NCBI GenBank assembly: GCA_009693785.1
Contig: SHWP01000033.1
Coordinates: 1 to 40,784 of the forward strand
Reading direction: 5' to 3'
Origin: Rhodospirillaceae bacterium
Lineage (GTDB): Bacteria > Pseudomonadota > Alphaproteobacteria > Rhodospirillales > Rhodospirillaceae
Length of the DNA: 40,784 bases
The notes under the pieces are model-generated. The model did no database searches, had not been told where the DNA came from, and saw only the letters and a program-made list of their open reading frames with translations. Numbering within the stretch: position 1 is the stretch's first letter; the number at the start of each line of letters is the position of its first letter. Below are positions 16,430-26,092 of this stretch, in pieces. The position numbers and the translations under genes were made by a program.

Positions 16430-16909
16430 TTATTGGGCCTGGTCCTGCGCCGCCCGCTCAGCGGCAAGGCAGGACATGGCCATTAAATCCACCGGCCCTT
16501 CCATCAGATGAAAGAACCGCCAACCATCGGGCGTGAGCCGCAACAGCGCCGTGACGCGCACATCGGCGCCAATTGGTTTGCGTTCGACGCCGGGCGGACC
16601 AGCCAGTGTCGCGATCCAGCGCATGTCGTAGGTGGCGAGCGCGATATCGAGCGATACGCGACGCGCGCGATGATTGACCGTGCGCGAGGTCAAGCTACTC
16701 ATGATCACACGTGACTTCGACCAATAGGCATTGATGGCGGGCCAGCCGATCAAGGGCTCATGTGCTTCTTCGGGCATCAACAGCGGAGCGGGATCATTCG
16801 CGTCCCACAGCGCGCGCTTGCCGTCGAAGTTCATGCCTTCGGAGTAGGACACATAGCGTTCGATCAGCGGCGTGATCTCGGCGGTGAGGTCGGTGCCCAT
16901 AGGATTCAT
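16430..16909 (-). CDS. NTF2/SnoaL-like protein (copy B)
   Basis: A 159-residue soluble protein with the cone-shaped NTF2-like pattern: an opening helix (ITPLIERYVSYSEGMNFDGKR), ALWDANDP, a loop with LIGWPAINAYW, then long strands (VSLDIALATYDMRWIA, DVRVTALLRLTPDGWRFFHLMEGP). The WRFFHLMEGP end is typical of SnoaL-like enzymes and ketosteroid-isomerase relatives. The catalytic role is not predictable. Its start overlaps the stop of the neighbouring NTF2-like gene (ATGA on the minus strand), making it the last gene of a four-gene operon. A short alanine-rich tail ends the protein. Confidence 0.8.
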   Translation of the reverse strand: MNPMGTDLTAEITPLIERYVSYSEGMNFDGKRALWDANDPAPLLMPEEAHEPLIGWPAINAYWSKSRVIMSSLTSRTVNHRARRVSLDIALATYDMRWIATLAGPPGVERKPIGADVRVTALLRLTPDGWRFFHLMEGPVDLMAMSCLAAERAAQDQAQ

Positions 16910-17388
16910 GATCCGCCCTCGCGTCGGGGCATGCCTGCAAAACCCTCAGTCGCGATTTTTTCGTAGTAGCCTTGCAACTCTAACAATGGCGCCAAGGGGG
17001 CCTCGGCATAGTGAAACACCCGCCAACCCTCAGACAGTCGGCGCATCATCATGGTCACGCGCAGCGTGCCGCCCAAGGGCAGGCTGTGGCCGTCACGTTG
17101 CTCGCGCCAGCGCAATTGGAAAAACGCCATCCCTAAATCTGGCCCGAGGCGGCGCAGATGCGGGTTCACTGGTCTGTAATCAAGCGAGTGCAACCGCGCA
17201 CATTTGCGTTCGATGACACCCTTCACGGCCGGACCCATCGCGGAATTCGCATGACCCGCATCCAGATACCAGCTTTCCGCGTCGGTATTATCCCACAAGG
17301 CGATGACTTTGGCGGGCGCACACGCACCCCAAGCCTGGGTCCAAGCCTTCACGATATCTACGAGAGGAGCGGTATCCTCTTCTGTCAT
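16906..17388 (-). CDS. NTF2/SnoaL-like protein (copy A)
   Basis: A 160-residue paralog of the following gene. It shows VDIVKAWTQAWGACAPAKVIALWDNTDAESWYLDAG, a strand pair ending MAFFQLRWREQ, and GTLRVTMMMRRLSEGWRVFHYAEAP, matching copy B at the same places (ALWD, GWRVFHYAEAP versus GWRFFHLMEGP). A tandem duplication is likely. ATG 17388 lies one base after the stop of the solute-binding protein gene, so translation is coupled. The operon context ties these small proteins to a periplasmic binding protein and a patatin lipase; whether they act on the imported compound is a guess. Confidence 0.8.
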   Translation of the reverse strand: MTEEDTAPLVDIVKAWTQAWGACAPAKVIALWDNTDAESWYLDAGHANSAMGPAVKGVIERKCARLHSLDYRPVNPHLRRLGPDLGMAFFQLRWREQRDGHSLPLGGTLRVTMMMRRLSEGWRVFHYAEAPLAPLLELQGYYEKIATEGFAGMPRREGGS

Positions 17389-17389
17389 C

Positions 17390-18961
17390 TCAATCGGCTA
17401 AGTCGATAAGATGATAGGCAATCACCGTTTGGTCGTTGCGGTAGTTGCGCACACGTTTGCTTAAGCCCTCGAACATCACGATATCATGCAGCCAAATCAC
17501 CGGCGCTTCGTCGTGATAATAAGCCAAAATGTCCTGGGTGAGCTTGCGGCGCGCGTCGAGATCGCCCGTGGCTAGACCTTGTTCGATCTTGGCGCTGACC
17601 GCCTTGTCGCAATACCAGGGCGCAACGCCCAAGCAGGAATGCATCCGCAAGGGCCGCAGCGCATCAAGCGTGCGTTCGGCCGAGAAATTCATGTTGAACG
17701 CATCGCCGGTCCACTCGCCCTGTTGCACGCCGCGCAACAATTGCTGCACGGTGATGGCACGGATCGTCATGGTCACGCCCACCTTGGCCAAGTCGGCGGC
17801 TACTTGCTGGTAGGTCTCTGACAACGCTGTGCCGCCCGCGGGTGTAACTTCGATGGTGAACGTGAATCCGTTGGGATAACCCGCCTCGGCCAATAGAGCT
17901 TTGGCTTTTTCAGGGTCATGCGGATAAGGCGCGATAGCCGGATTGTAGCCAAAGCCGCTGGGCGTGGTGGCTTGGCTGGCAGGCCGTGTCAGGCCGCCGA
18001 ACAACGCTTGAATATACGCCTCTTTGTTGACGGCATAATTCAACGCTTGGCGCACGCGCTTGTCTTGCAATGGATGATTGGCAGGCAGCTTGCTGAGAAG
18101 GAAGGTGGCGGCCAACACGCTGTTGGTGGCTGTGGTGTAGGATGTTGCCCCGGCCGCTTCCAACGACAAAATATTCTCGCGGCCCATGGCCACGACGATA
18201 TCGACTTGATCGGATAAAATCGCCTGCACCCGTGCCGAGGTTTCTGGAATGGCAATCAATTCGAGCTTGTCGACCTTGGGCGCCCGCCAGGCTTGCTTGA
18301 AGGCATCGAGCTCGACCTTCGCCGAGCTCCAGTTCCTGACGATGAACGGCCCCGTGGCGATTGGCTCGGCGGCGAAGCCCTCTTTACCCAGGCGTTGGAA
18401 TTGTCCGGGCTCGACGATCACCAATTGTTCGACGGCCGCAGGCAACAACGGCTCGGCCCGGTTTGTTTTGATGAGAACGCTATAGGGATTCTCCACCTCG
18501 GCGGATTTAATCCCCGCCAACTCGCGCGCCGCGGCATCGATGGCGGCCCCAGGCCGGGTGAGATGCTGAACCACAAACACGACCGCATCGGCATTAAACG
18601 GAACGCCGTTAGAAAACGTCACACCTTCGCGCAGCTTGAAGCGCCACGTCAGTGGATCGACTTGTTCCCACGATGTCGCCAGCAGAGGTTTAACCTCTCC
18701 GTCGTTGGTGACGGAGGTCAGCCCCTCGAAGATTGCCCGGAAGGTGTAGATCGTGGGCACGCCAGTGCCATTATAGGGATAACCGCGGTCTAAAGGCAGC
18801 GCGACCACGCCAACGCGCAGGGTCTTGAGTTTTGCCGTGGGCCCAGCCGTTGACGCTGCTGGCACAGCCGCTGGCGAGGATGGCTGTTCCGAGCCCATGA
18901 AGCGCCAAGCGGCGAGCGCCGCCAGCACGGCGAATGCAATGACGGCTAGTGATTTACGCAT
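17390..18961 (-). CDS. ABC transporter solute-binding protein, family 5 (copy 3)
   Basis: A 523-residue family-5 binding protein, paralogous to the two plus-strand copies (LRVGVVALPLDRGYPYNG, LREGVTFSNGVPFNADAV, GPFIVRNWSSAKVELDAF, VRQALNYAVNKEAYI, YPHDPEKAKALLAEAGYPNG). The N-terminus has a hydrophobic helix (SLAVIAFAVLAALAAWRF) without an obvious cleavage site or lipobox, then a Ser/Pro/Ala-rich linker of about 20 residues; it may stay anchored in the inner membrane. The shared cysteine pair is C443/C451. It lies 23 bases after the patatin gene and one base before an NTF2-like gene on the same strand. Confidence 0.92.
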   Translation of the reverse strand: MRKSLAVIAFAVLAALAAWRFMGSEQPSSPAAVPAASTAGPTAKLKTLRVGVVALPLDRGYPYNGTGVPTIYTFRAIFEGLTSVTNDGEVKPLLATSWEQVDPLTWRFKLREGVTFSNGVPFNADAVVFVVQHLTRPGAAIDAAARELAGIKSAEVENPYSVLIKTNRAEPLLPAAVEQLVIVEPGQFQRLGKEGFAAEPIATGPFIVRNWSSAKVELDAFKQAWRAPKVDKLELIAIPETSARVQAILSDQVDIVVAMGRENILSLEAAGATSYTTATNSVLAATFLLSKLPANHPLQDKRVRQALNYAVNKEAYIQALFGGLTRPASQATTPSGFGYNPAIAPYPHDPEKAKALLAEAGYPNGFTFTIEVTPAGGTALSETYQQVAADLAKVGVTMTIRAITVQQLLRGVQQGEWTGDAFNMNFSAERTLDALRPLRMHSCLGVAPWYCDKAVSAKIEQGLATGDLDARRKLTQDILAYYHDEAPVIWLHDIVMFEGLSKRVRNYRNDQTVIAYHLIDLAD

Positions 18962-18984
18962 GTACTACCCATAAGCACGCGGCC

Positions 18985-21456
18985 TTAGATTTTCGCCAAC
19001 TCTTGGCGCAAGCCTGCGATCAACTGCGCATCAAGGTGTTTGGATTCCGCGTCGAGAATCAGGCCAAAGGCCATTTTCTTCAAGGCCAGGGCATCAATCC
19101 CCTCGGCCGCGCCCTCGATCCAGGCTGCATCGAGCACGATGTCGATCAACCGGTCGGCGGCATGTAGCCGACCCCAGATATAATCGTTCTGACGGTAGGC
19201 GAGACTAAAGAAGCCGCCGAAATGAAAAAACTGTACGCCCTTCAACGTGGACCAGGCCGGGCCTTTGCGCAGGGCTTGCGAATCATCGGGACTGAGGCGG
19301 TCAACGCGAATTTCGTCGAACTCATCTAAGTCGCGCCAATTGGTGGTGGAGAAGGTCAACACATCCCACACCGCAAAGCCGATGTGGTGTTCCAGTAGGT
19401 CACGCCGCACGATCTCGGGCAGCGGCTCGCCGCCCGCACCGTCGATCAACGCGACCAACAGCGCATCGGCCCGTGTGTTGTAGGATTCCAGCGCCAGATC
19501 ATCGCCCAGGGCCGCCATGCCTTTTTCAACCACAGGCACATAGGCCTTGGCGGCTTCGGGCGAGGACTCATCGGCCGATTCCAGCACCTTGACCATGGCC
19601 TTGATTTTTTCGACCGTGGCCGAGGTGATGCCCCCGCGCATGCTTTCGCTCACCGTGGAGCGCGAGGATAAGGGCTGCAAGATACCGAGGCTGTCATAAA
19701 GCCCGGCTTTGACGTGGTCGAGTTGCTCGGGCTTGAGCGCGGATAATTCGGGCTCGTTGAGCCGGTGATAGAACTGATTGACCGCGCGAATCACAAAGCG
19801 CATGCGCCGCTGCCGGTAACGGATATCGAACCGCAGCAGCAACTTCACCCACAACGCGAGCGCGCCTTTATATGGATCAACGGGATTGAGCAGTTCACCA
19901 GCGGGTGGCGTGGCCCCTGTCAAGGCGGCCCAATGTTTCACGAGGCTGGCAATTCGCAGAGCTTCTTTGGAATCACGCGCATGCCCGCAAATCTCGGCGA
20001 TCAGCGCGGCCACATCTTCAAGCACCGCGCTAATCTTCAAGCGAAGGTAGCCCTCATAGGCAAAGCCGGTTTCGGCGCGTGCGCGGCTGTTTGCTAATTC
20101 GCGAAAGCGTGTGACGTCGGCCGGCGTGACCGGGCCCTTCAAGCCGTCGCCGGTGATGCTCTCGGCGATGCTGCCGATATAAAGCCTGGCGCTTTCCACC
20201 ACCGTTTGCAGGCGGCGCACTTCATTGTTGTGCGTATTCACCCATGTGAGGTCATCGTGCACCGGCTCGTTGCGCGGAATATCCGACAACGCGCCTTTCC
20301 AGGTTTCAATCCAACCTGGGGCGCGCGGCCGGGTGCGGCGGTCGGCACTGCGCGGATGCGGATCGATATACAGCAAGCGCCGGTCCACATGGCGATAAGC
20401 GGGCCGTCCGCCGATGGCGGAGATGGCTTGGGCAAAGGGTTTGTTGTTGAGCACGCTGCCATCGATGAAAGCGGCCTCGTTGGGGTTGAGGCCCGCCGTC
20501 ATGTAGGGGCGGAAATTTCTGTAAAGAAAATCTGTGCGCGTACTCCACCCCAGACCGCGCTCGGACAAGAGCTGGTCGATCTCGTTGAACTGCACGGGCG
20601 GAAACGCGCCAGGAAACGAGGAGGTCGAGCGCGCGGCAAACACCAGTGCTGGCAAATTCTCGCGGTGAAAATCGCTTTCTTCGGTGCCCTTGGGCCAATG
20701 CCGGTATCCGAAGCGCAGCGTTTGGCGGTGCTCGCGGTCGCGAATCACCGGCGGGTCGTGAATTTGTGTTTCGGTGATGTAGCCGTAAAAGTCGGTCAGC
20801 GTGATGAACAGGTCGAGCGACAAACCCGGCGGCAATAATGAATCGCCGACCTGACCGGGATCACCCATGTTCGAGAAGCCATCGAACAGCACGTTACTCA
20901 GATGAAGTCCATCGAAGGGCGGCCTGAACCAGCGCGAGCGCAGAAACATCGAGAGATTGTCGCGTACCTCGCGGTTACCGCCGATGTCCTTGCGGTAACG
21001 CCACAGGAAATACCACACGAAGGGGCGGAAATACCATTTGCGCCACGGACCGGCCTTGACGTGGGAAGGCATGAGTTCGGTGACGCTGCAGTTCTTCAGC
21101 CAGAACTCGCGCAGGTGATCGATATTAAGATCGTGGGCCAAGGCGCGGGCGAGAATCACCCCATTGATGCCACCTGCCGAGGCGCCCGCGATGATATCCA
21201 CCACCACGCGCAAATCGAGCTGCTTGCCAATCAGGCGCAATAGCTCGAAGTACGCTTTTTCCGTGTCGGCGGGGTCTTTGCGGGGCGGAACGACGTCATC
21301 GTACTTGGCGTTGCGGTCTTTCTCGGCCGCATAGAGGTGATAGTCGCGTGAAGCGCGGACGAGCTTGAGAATTTCCTTGGTGACGCCGTGCATGTACACG
21401 GCCAGCGAGACGCCACCGTAGCACACAAGCGCGAAACGCAGCTCTTTTTCTTTCAC
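18985..21456 (-). CDS. Patatin-like phospholipase (patatin-related, DUF3376 type)
   Basis: An 823-residue protein whose first 340 residues form a patatin domain: an early oxyanion-type loop (CYGGVSLAVYMHG, residues 12-24), nucleophile elbow G91-A-S93-A-G95 and the catalytic Asp332 in FIDGS. This Ser-Asp dyad hydrolyses acyl-ester bonds of lipids. The usual DGG/A is DGS here. The remaining 480 residues are largely helical, as in the long patatin-related proteins that carry DUF3376. No signal peptide or membrane helix is seen, so it is probably cytoplasmic. It is the first gene of a minus-strand operon with a binding protein and two NTF2-like proteins. Confidence 0.88.
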   Translation of the reverse strand: MKEKELRFALVCYGGVSLAVYMHGVTKEILKLVRASRDYHLYAAEKDRNAKYDDVVPPRKDPADTEKAYFELLRLIGKQLDLRVVVDIIAGASAGGINGVILARALAHDLNIDHLREFWLKNCSVTELMPSHVKAGPWRKWYFRPFVWYFLWRYRKDIGGNREVRDNLSMFLRSRWFRPPFDGLHLSNVLFDGFSNMGDPGQVGDSLLPPGLSLDLFITLTDFYGYITETQIHDPPVIRDREHRQTLRFGYRHWPKGTEESDFHRENLPALVFAARSTSSFPGAFPPVQFNEIDQLLSERGLGWSTRTDFLYRNFRPYMTAGLNPNEAAFIDGSVLNNKPFAQAISAIGGRPAYRHVDRRLLYIDPHPRSADRRTRPRAPGWIETWKGALSDIPRNEPVHDDLTWVNTHNNEVRRLQTVVESARLYIGSIAESITGDGLKGPVTPADVTRFRELANSRARAETGFAYEGYLRLKISAVLEDVAALIAEICGHARDSKEALRIASLVKHWAALTGATPPAGELLNPVDPYKGALALWVKLLLRFDIRYRQRRMRFVIRAVNQFYHRLNEPELSALKPEQLDHVKAGLYDSLGILQPLSSRSTVSESMRGGITSATVEKIKAMVKVLESADESSPEAAKAYVPVVEKGMAALGDDLALESYNTRADALLVALIDGAGGEPLPEIVRRDLLEHHIGFAVWDVLTFSTTNWRDLDEFDEIRVDRLSPDDSQALRKGPAWSTLKGVQFFHFGGFFSLAYRQNDYIWGRLHAADRLIDIVLDAAWIEGAAEGIDALALKKMAFGLILDAESKHLDAQLIAGLRQELAKI

Positions 21457-21543
21457 CGCTACAACCCCAACCCCACGGCAACGCGCCTGCCGGTTATCAT
21501 ATCACACGATCATCGTCGCCGTGTGAACAGGGTTTGACGGAAA

Positions 21544-24500
21544 TTACTCCGCCGGTTGACGGTCGGGGCTATCCCCGCTGTAGCTGGGTGTCGGGAATGC
21601 TTTTTCATATTGGGCTAGATCGGAAGCCACCTGGCCGGGAGAAGTCGTCCGTTTAGCCAACAGCATATAAAACACCGGGATCACCAAAAGCGTGATGAAA
21701 CTTGCGAGGGAAACGCCGGTAAAGATGACCACGCCAATCGATTGGCGGCCCTCGGCCCCAGCGCCCGAGGCAAGAACCAGAGGCACAGCACCCATCACGG
21801 TGGCCAGCGCGGTCATGATGATAGGCCTGAGCCGGATGGTGCATGCTTCGATCAAGGCCTCACGGAACTCCATGCCTGCATCACGCAACTGGTTCGTGAA
21901 CTCGACGATCAGGATCCCGTTTTTAGCCGCGAGTCCGACTAAAACGATGATACCGATTTGCGAATAGAGGTTGAACGTACTGCCGAAGATCAACAACCCA
22001 AGCAAAGCCCCCGCGACGGCCAGAGGCACGGTCATCAAGATGACGAGCGGGTGGATGAAGCTTTCGAACTGTGCGGCCATCACCAGGAAAACCACCACCA
22101 GCGACAAGCCAAAAGCCAGGAACATGAGCGTATTGGTTTCGCTCAATTCAGCCGCCTCGCCCCGCCAGGTTACACGCGCACTGGCTGGCAGCGTTTGTTT
22201 GGCGACCTTGCTGATATCACTGACCGCCTCGCCGAGCGTGTAGCCAGGCGCGGGATTGGCCTGGACAGTGATCGAGCGCATGCGGTCAAGGCGGTTGAGC
22301 GAATCGGATCCGGCGAATTCTTCGATAGTAACCAAGCTCGACAGCGGGATCAATTCGCGCGTGGAGTCGGAGCGCACATAGATATTCGTGACATCCGTGG
22401 GTGTCCGCCGGTCGTCAAGCTGGCCTTGAAGCATGACGTAATATTCCTCGCCATGCTCAGTAAAGCTGGTGACCTTGCGCGAGCCCAGCATCACGGACAG
22501 CGTCTGGCCGATCGCACCGATGGAAACCCCCAGGTCTGCAGCCCGGGTACGGTCGATGTGAATTCGCATCTGCGCTTTCGTCTCGTTGAAGTTCGAACGC
22601 ACCGCAAATAGCCGCGGATTCTCGCGCAGGGCATTGACGAGTTGATCGCGCCAGACACGCAAGTCGTCATACGTCGGTCCGCCAATGGCGATTTGCAGGG
22701 AACCGCCGCCCCAACCACCGCCCATGGCCCCACCCATGCCGCCGCTAGCGCTGGGAATCAGTTGGGCGCCGGGAACGCGGCGCAGCTTCGGGGCAATTTC
22801 AGCAAGGATTTGTTGCGCTGTGCGATCACGATCTCCCCAGGGCTCTAGCCGCAAAATAAGATTGCCGCTGTTGGTCGCGGAGCCCGCCACGCTTTCGCCC
22901 ATGGGCAGCATTTGCAGAATGCGGGCCACTTCGCCCTTGCCGAGATAATCCTTCAAAATATCCGTCGCAAGTAACGCCTGACGGTCGGTGTATTCAAGGC
23001 TTGAGCCCTCGGGCGCACGAATCATGACATTGATTGAAGCGCGGTCTTCGGTCGGAATGAATTCCTTCGGCACCAACATGAAAAGAACGACCGTGCTGGC
23101 GACAACACAGCAAAACAAACCCACGATCTTCCATGGGTGATCAAGCCCAATGTTGAGTGTTTTGCGGTAGAAAGTCTTCATCGCCTCAAAGGCGCCCATC
23201 GAGGCCCGTGCAAGACGCGTTTCATCGAGTTTATTGGTGAGGATCTTGCTGCAGAGCACTGGCGTTAGGGTCAGCGCGACAAACATCGAAAACGCCACTG
23301 CGGCCGCCATGGTCATGGCGAATTCCTTGAACAGGCGCCCGACGGTGCCGGTTTGCAGGGTAATCGGCACGAAGGCTGCGATCAGCACGAGGGTCGTGGC
23401 GACGACGGCCATGCCGACCTGACGGGTGCCCCGGAAGGCAGCCAGCAACGCAGGTTCGCCACGTTTCATCCGCCGGTGCACGTTCTCCAGCACGATGATG
23501 GCGTCATCGACCACCAAGCCAATCGCGAGCACCATGGCCAGCAACGTCAGAATATTCAGCGAAAAACCCATCGGCCACAGCACAATGAATGTGGCCGTGA
23601 GGCTAATGGGAACGGTCACGGCCGGAATGAGCGCCGCGCGCAAGGTGCCCAGAAACAGATAAATCACGACCAACACCAGCACGGCGGCCACGCCCATGGT
23701 GAAAGCCACTTCACGCAAGGCCGCAGCGATGTAGAGCGAGGAATCTTGCGAAATCGCGATATCAAAGTCGGGCGGCATGGTCTTCTTGATCGAATCAAGC
23801 TCGGTCTTGACGGCGGCGACCACGGCCAAGGTTGAAGCGCCAGGCCGCTTGACGACGCCAATGCCCGCCGAAGCCTTACCATCTGTGCGGAAGGTTGAAT
23901 TTTCGCTTTCCGCGCCGATCTCGATCTTTGCAACCTCGGCCAACCGCACGAGGTAATTGTTGGGCCCACGGGCGATGACGAGTTGAGCGAAATCCTCGGG
24001 CGTCTGGTAGCTGCGCACCGTGCGCAAGGTGAAATCGCGGCTTTCGGATTCTAAAATTCCAGCGCCCAGCTCGACGTTCTCGCGGCGCAGGGCATTTTCA
24101 ATATCGGTGACCGTGACTGCGCGCGCGGCCATGGCGCGGCGGTCAAGCCACACACGTAGCGCGCGTTTGCGTTCACCGCCAAACCAAGTGAAGGCCACAC
24201 CTTCGACCGCCGAGATGCGATCGCGCACATTGTGATCGACATAGTCAGAAATCTCGACGGGCGAGCGATTGGACGAAAAAATGTTGATCCATAAAATGGG
24301 CTCAGCGTCTTGATCGGCCTTTTGCACGACCGGCGCCTCGGCATCGGGGGGAAGGCGCGAGGCGGCACGGGCGACTTGCTCGCGCACGTCGTTGGCCGCG
24401 TCATCAATATCGCGGGCGAGGTTGAACTCAATCGTGATCCAGCCCATCGCGTCGCGACCGGCCGAGGAAATCGACTTGATGCCCTCGATGCCGCTGATTT

Positions 24501-24708
24501 GGTCTTCGATCACCTGAATGATTTTTGTCTCGACGATATCGGCCGAGGCGCCAGGATAGATCACGCGCACCGAGACGACGGGCCGTTCAATATTGGGGGT
24601 TTCGCGGACGCCGAGTTGAGTCACCGCAAAAACACCGAACACAATCAGCAACAGGCTGGCGACAATGGCAACCACCGGGCGCTTGATCGAAAAATCCGAT
24701 AAGAACAT
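21544..24708 (-). CDS. RND efflux pump permease (AcrB/MexF-like)
   Basis: A 1054-residue inner-membrane pump of normal length for hydrophobe/amphiphile RND transporters. It opens with FLSDFSIKRPVVAIVASLLLIVFG, the first membrane helix. The proton-relay pair Asp401-Asp402 lies in GLVVDDAIIVLENVHRRM (helix 4). The C-terminal half repeats the plan (FNLYSQIGIIVLVGLAAKNGILIVEF). An unusual glycine/methionine stretch (GGMGGAMGGGWGGGS, about residues 654-668) lies in the periplasmic porter domain near where AcrB has its substrate-path loops. It exports drugs, solvents or metabolites with the adaptor encoded 42 bases upstream. No TolC-like channel gene is in the window. Confidence 0.95.
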   Translation of the reverse strand: MFLSDFSIKRPVVAIVASLLLIVFGVFAVTQLGVRETPNIERPVVSVRVIYPGASADIVETKIIQVIEDQISGIEGIKSISSAGRDAMGWITIEFNLARDIDDAANDVREQVARAASRLPPDAEAPVVQKADQDAEPILWINIFSSNRSPVEISDYVDHNVRDRISAVEGVAFTWFGGERKRALRVWLDRRAMAARAVTVTDIENALRRENVELGAGILESESRDFTLRTVRSYQTPEDFAQLVIARGPNNYLVRLAEVAKIEIGAESENSTFRTDGKASAGIGVVKRPGASTLAVVAAVKTELDSIKKTMPPDFDIAISQDSSLYIAAALREVAFTMGVAAVLVLVVIYLFLGTLRAALIPAVTVPISLTATFIVLWPMGFSLNILTLLAMVLAIGLVVDDAIIVLENVHRRMKRGEPALLAAFRGTRQVGMAVVATTLVLIAAFVPITLQTGTVGRLFKEFAMTMAAAVAFSMFVALTLTPVLCSKILTNKLDETRLARASMGAFEAMKTFYRKTLNIGLDHPWKIVGLFCCVVASTVVLFMLVPKEFIPTEDRASINVMIRAPEGSSLEYTDRQALLATDILKDYLGKGEVARILQMLPMGESVAGSATNSGNLILRLEPWGDRDRTAQQILAEIAPKLRRVPGAQLIPSASGGMGGAMGGGWGGGSLQIAIGGPTYDDLRVWRDQLVNALRENPRLFAVRSNFNETKAQMRIHIDRTRAADLGVSIGAIGQTLSVMLGSRKVTSFTEHGEEYYVMLQGQLDDRRTPTDVTNIYVRSDSTRELIPLSSLVTIEEFAGSDSLNRLDRMRSITVQANPAPGYTLGEAVSDISKVAKQTLPASARVTWRGEAAELSETNTLMFLAFGLSLVVVFLVMAAQFESFIHPLVILMTVPLAVAGALLGLLIFGSTFNLYSQIGIIVLVGLAAKNGILIVEFTNQLRDAGMEFREALIEACTIRLRPIIMTALATVMGAVPLVLASGAGAEGRQSIGVVIFTGVSLASFITLLVIPVFYMLLAKRTTSPGQVASDLAQYEKAFPTPSYSGDSPDRQPAE

Positions 24709-24750
24709 GGCTTGTAATCCTCGACGCTGTTCTCGGTTCTAGTGCGTAGC

Positions 24751-26025
24751 CTAACCGGGGCTACGCGTCGTCCCCCGGAGATCGGCCGAGGGCGGACTCT
24801 TATTGATTTGATCCTGATTGAGAATTTCAACCTTCGAGCGTGGGCGCAGATCCATCGCCCCTTCGACAATCACGATATCGCCATCGTTCAGACCTTCCAG
24901 CACTTCGACCGCACCGACACGGCGCCGCCCAAGCGTGACTTCAACGCGATTGGCGGTGTTGTCTTGGTCGACGACAAAGACAAAATTCTTGCCGGCTTCG
25001 GGGTTCAAGGCCTGTTCGGGAACCATCAACGACTGGCGGCGGCCCTTGATCAGGTCGACCACCATCAACATGCCGGGCTTGAGCCGCGCCTCGGGGTTGG
25101 GGATGCCAGCGCGAATGCCAACCGAGCGCGTGACCGCATCCACGCGGCTATCGACCGAGACCACCTGGCCTTTGAACAGCTCGCCCGGATAGGCAGTGGT
25201 CGTGGCTTCGATGTCGAGGCCGGGCCTGAGCGTAGCGATGAATGTTTCAGGTACGGCGAAATCGAGCTTGATGGTCGAGATGTCATCAAGTGTGGTGATG
25301 ACGGTTCCGGGCGAGACCAACGCACCCACGCTGACCTTGCGCGTGCCAAGCACGCCCGGAAAGGGCGCGGCGATGCGGTAATCGGCGACGCGGGCGCGGG
25401 CGGCGGCAACGTTTGCTTCGGCCTTGCGCATTGATGCGGTTTGCTGATCGACGCGCGAGCGCGAGACGTTGTTGGTTTTCACCAAGCCATCAATGCGCTC
25501 AAGTTCACGGCGCTGCTCTTCGAGATTGGCCAGTTCAACATTCAACCGTGCATCGGGCTCGCCTGCGTCAATGGCAGCAATCTCGGTGCCCTTTGGCACG
25601 TATTGGCCGTCGTCGAAATCAATCGCGCGAATAATGCCAGGCACCTTGGCGCTGACGATGATGGATTCGTTGGCGAAGGTCGTGCCAATCGCTTCGATGT
25701 GTTCGTCGAACACTTCGGTGCCCACGCGTGTGACGAGGACTGGTGATGGCCGTCCGCCACCCATGGCGCCGCCCATTCCAGGCGGGCCGCCGCGCCCCAT
25801 GCCAGGCGGTGGGCCACCCGCGCCTTGCGGCCGGCCCATCCCTGACGGCGCGCCCGACGGCATCGCCGATGGGGTTTGGCCCTGGGATTTATCCGTTTTG
25901 CCGGGCATCAGCATGGCCAGCAGGCCAGGCTGATTTGGCGACAAAATCGACGTGTAATAGTAAAGCCCGCCCGCCAACACGGCGAGAACGGCCAGCACGC
26001 CTAGAACGATTCGAACAACCTTCAT
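24751..26025 (-). CDS. RND efflux periplasmic adaptor (membrane fusion protein)
   Basis: 424 residues from ATG 26025 (a GTG at 26037 is possible). One N-terminal membrane helix (VVRIVLGVLAVLAVLAGGLYYY) is followed by a linker of about 60 residues rich in Gly, Pro and Met, including GMGGAMGGG. The adaptor core then shows VSAKVPGIIRAIDFDDGQYVPKGT and APFPGVLGTRKVSVGALVSPG (the two lipoyl half-motifs), a short coiled coil between them, a beta-barrel domain and GLNDGDIVIVEGAMDL near the end. It links the pump to an outer-membrane channel. First gene of the two-gene efflux operon. Confidence 0.94.
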   Translation of the reverse strand: MKVVRIVLGVLAVLAVLAGGLYYYTSILSPNQPGLLAMLMPGKTDKSQGQTPSAMPSGAPSGMGRPQGAGGPPPGMGRGGPPGMGGAMGGGRPSPVLVTRVGTEVFDEHIEAIGTTFANESIIVSAKVPGIIRAIDFDDGQYVPKGTEIAAIDAGEPDARLNVELANLEEQRRELERIDGLVKTNNVSRSRVDQQTASMRKAEANVAAARARVADYRIAAPFPGVLGTRKVSVGALVSPGTVITTLDDISTIKLDFAVPETFIATLRPGLDIEATTTAYPGELFKGQVVSVDSRVDAVTRSVGIRAGIPNPEARLKPGMLMVVDLIKGRRQSLMVPEQALNPEAGKNFVFVVDQDNTANRVEVTLGRRRVGAVEVLEGLNDGDIVIVEGAMDLRPRSKVEILNQDQINKSPPSADLRGTTRSPG

Positions 26026-26092
26026 CGCCAATCCCACCCGGGCCCCAAAACAGCCGCGCCCTGGGACGTCAAACTGCTGAGCCGGTCAACCT

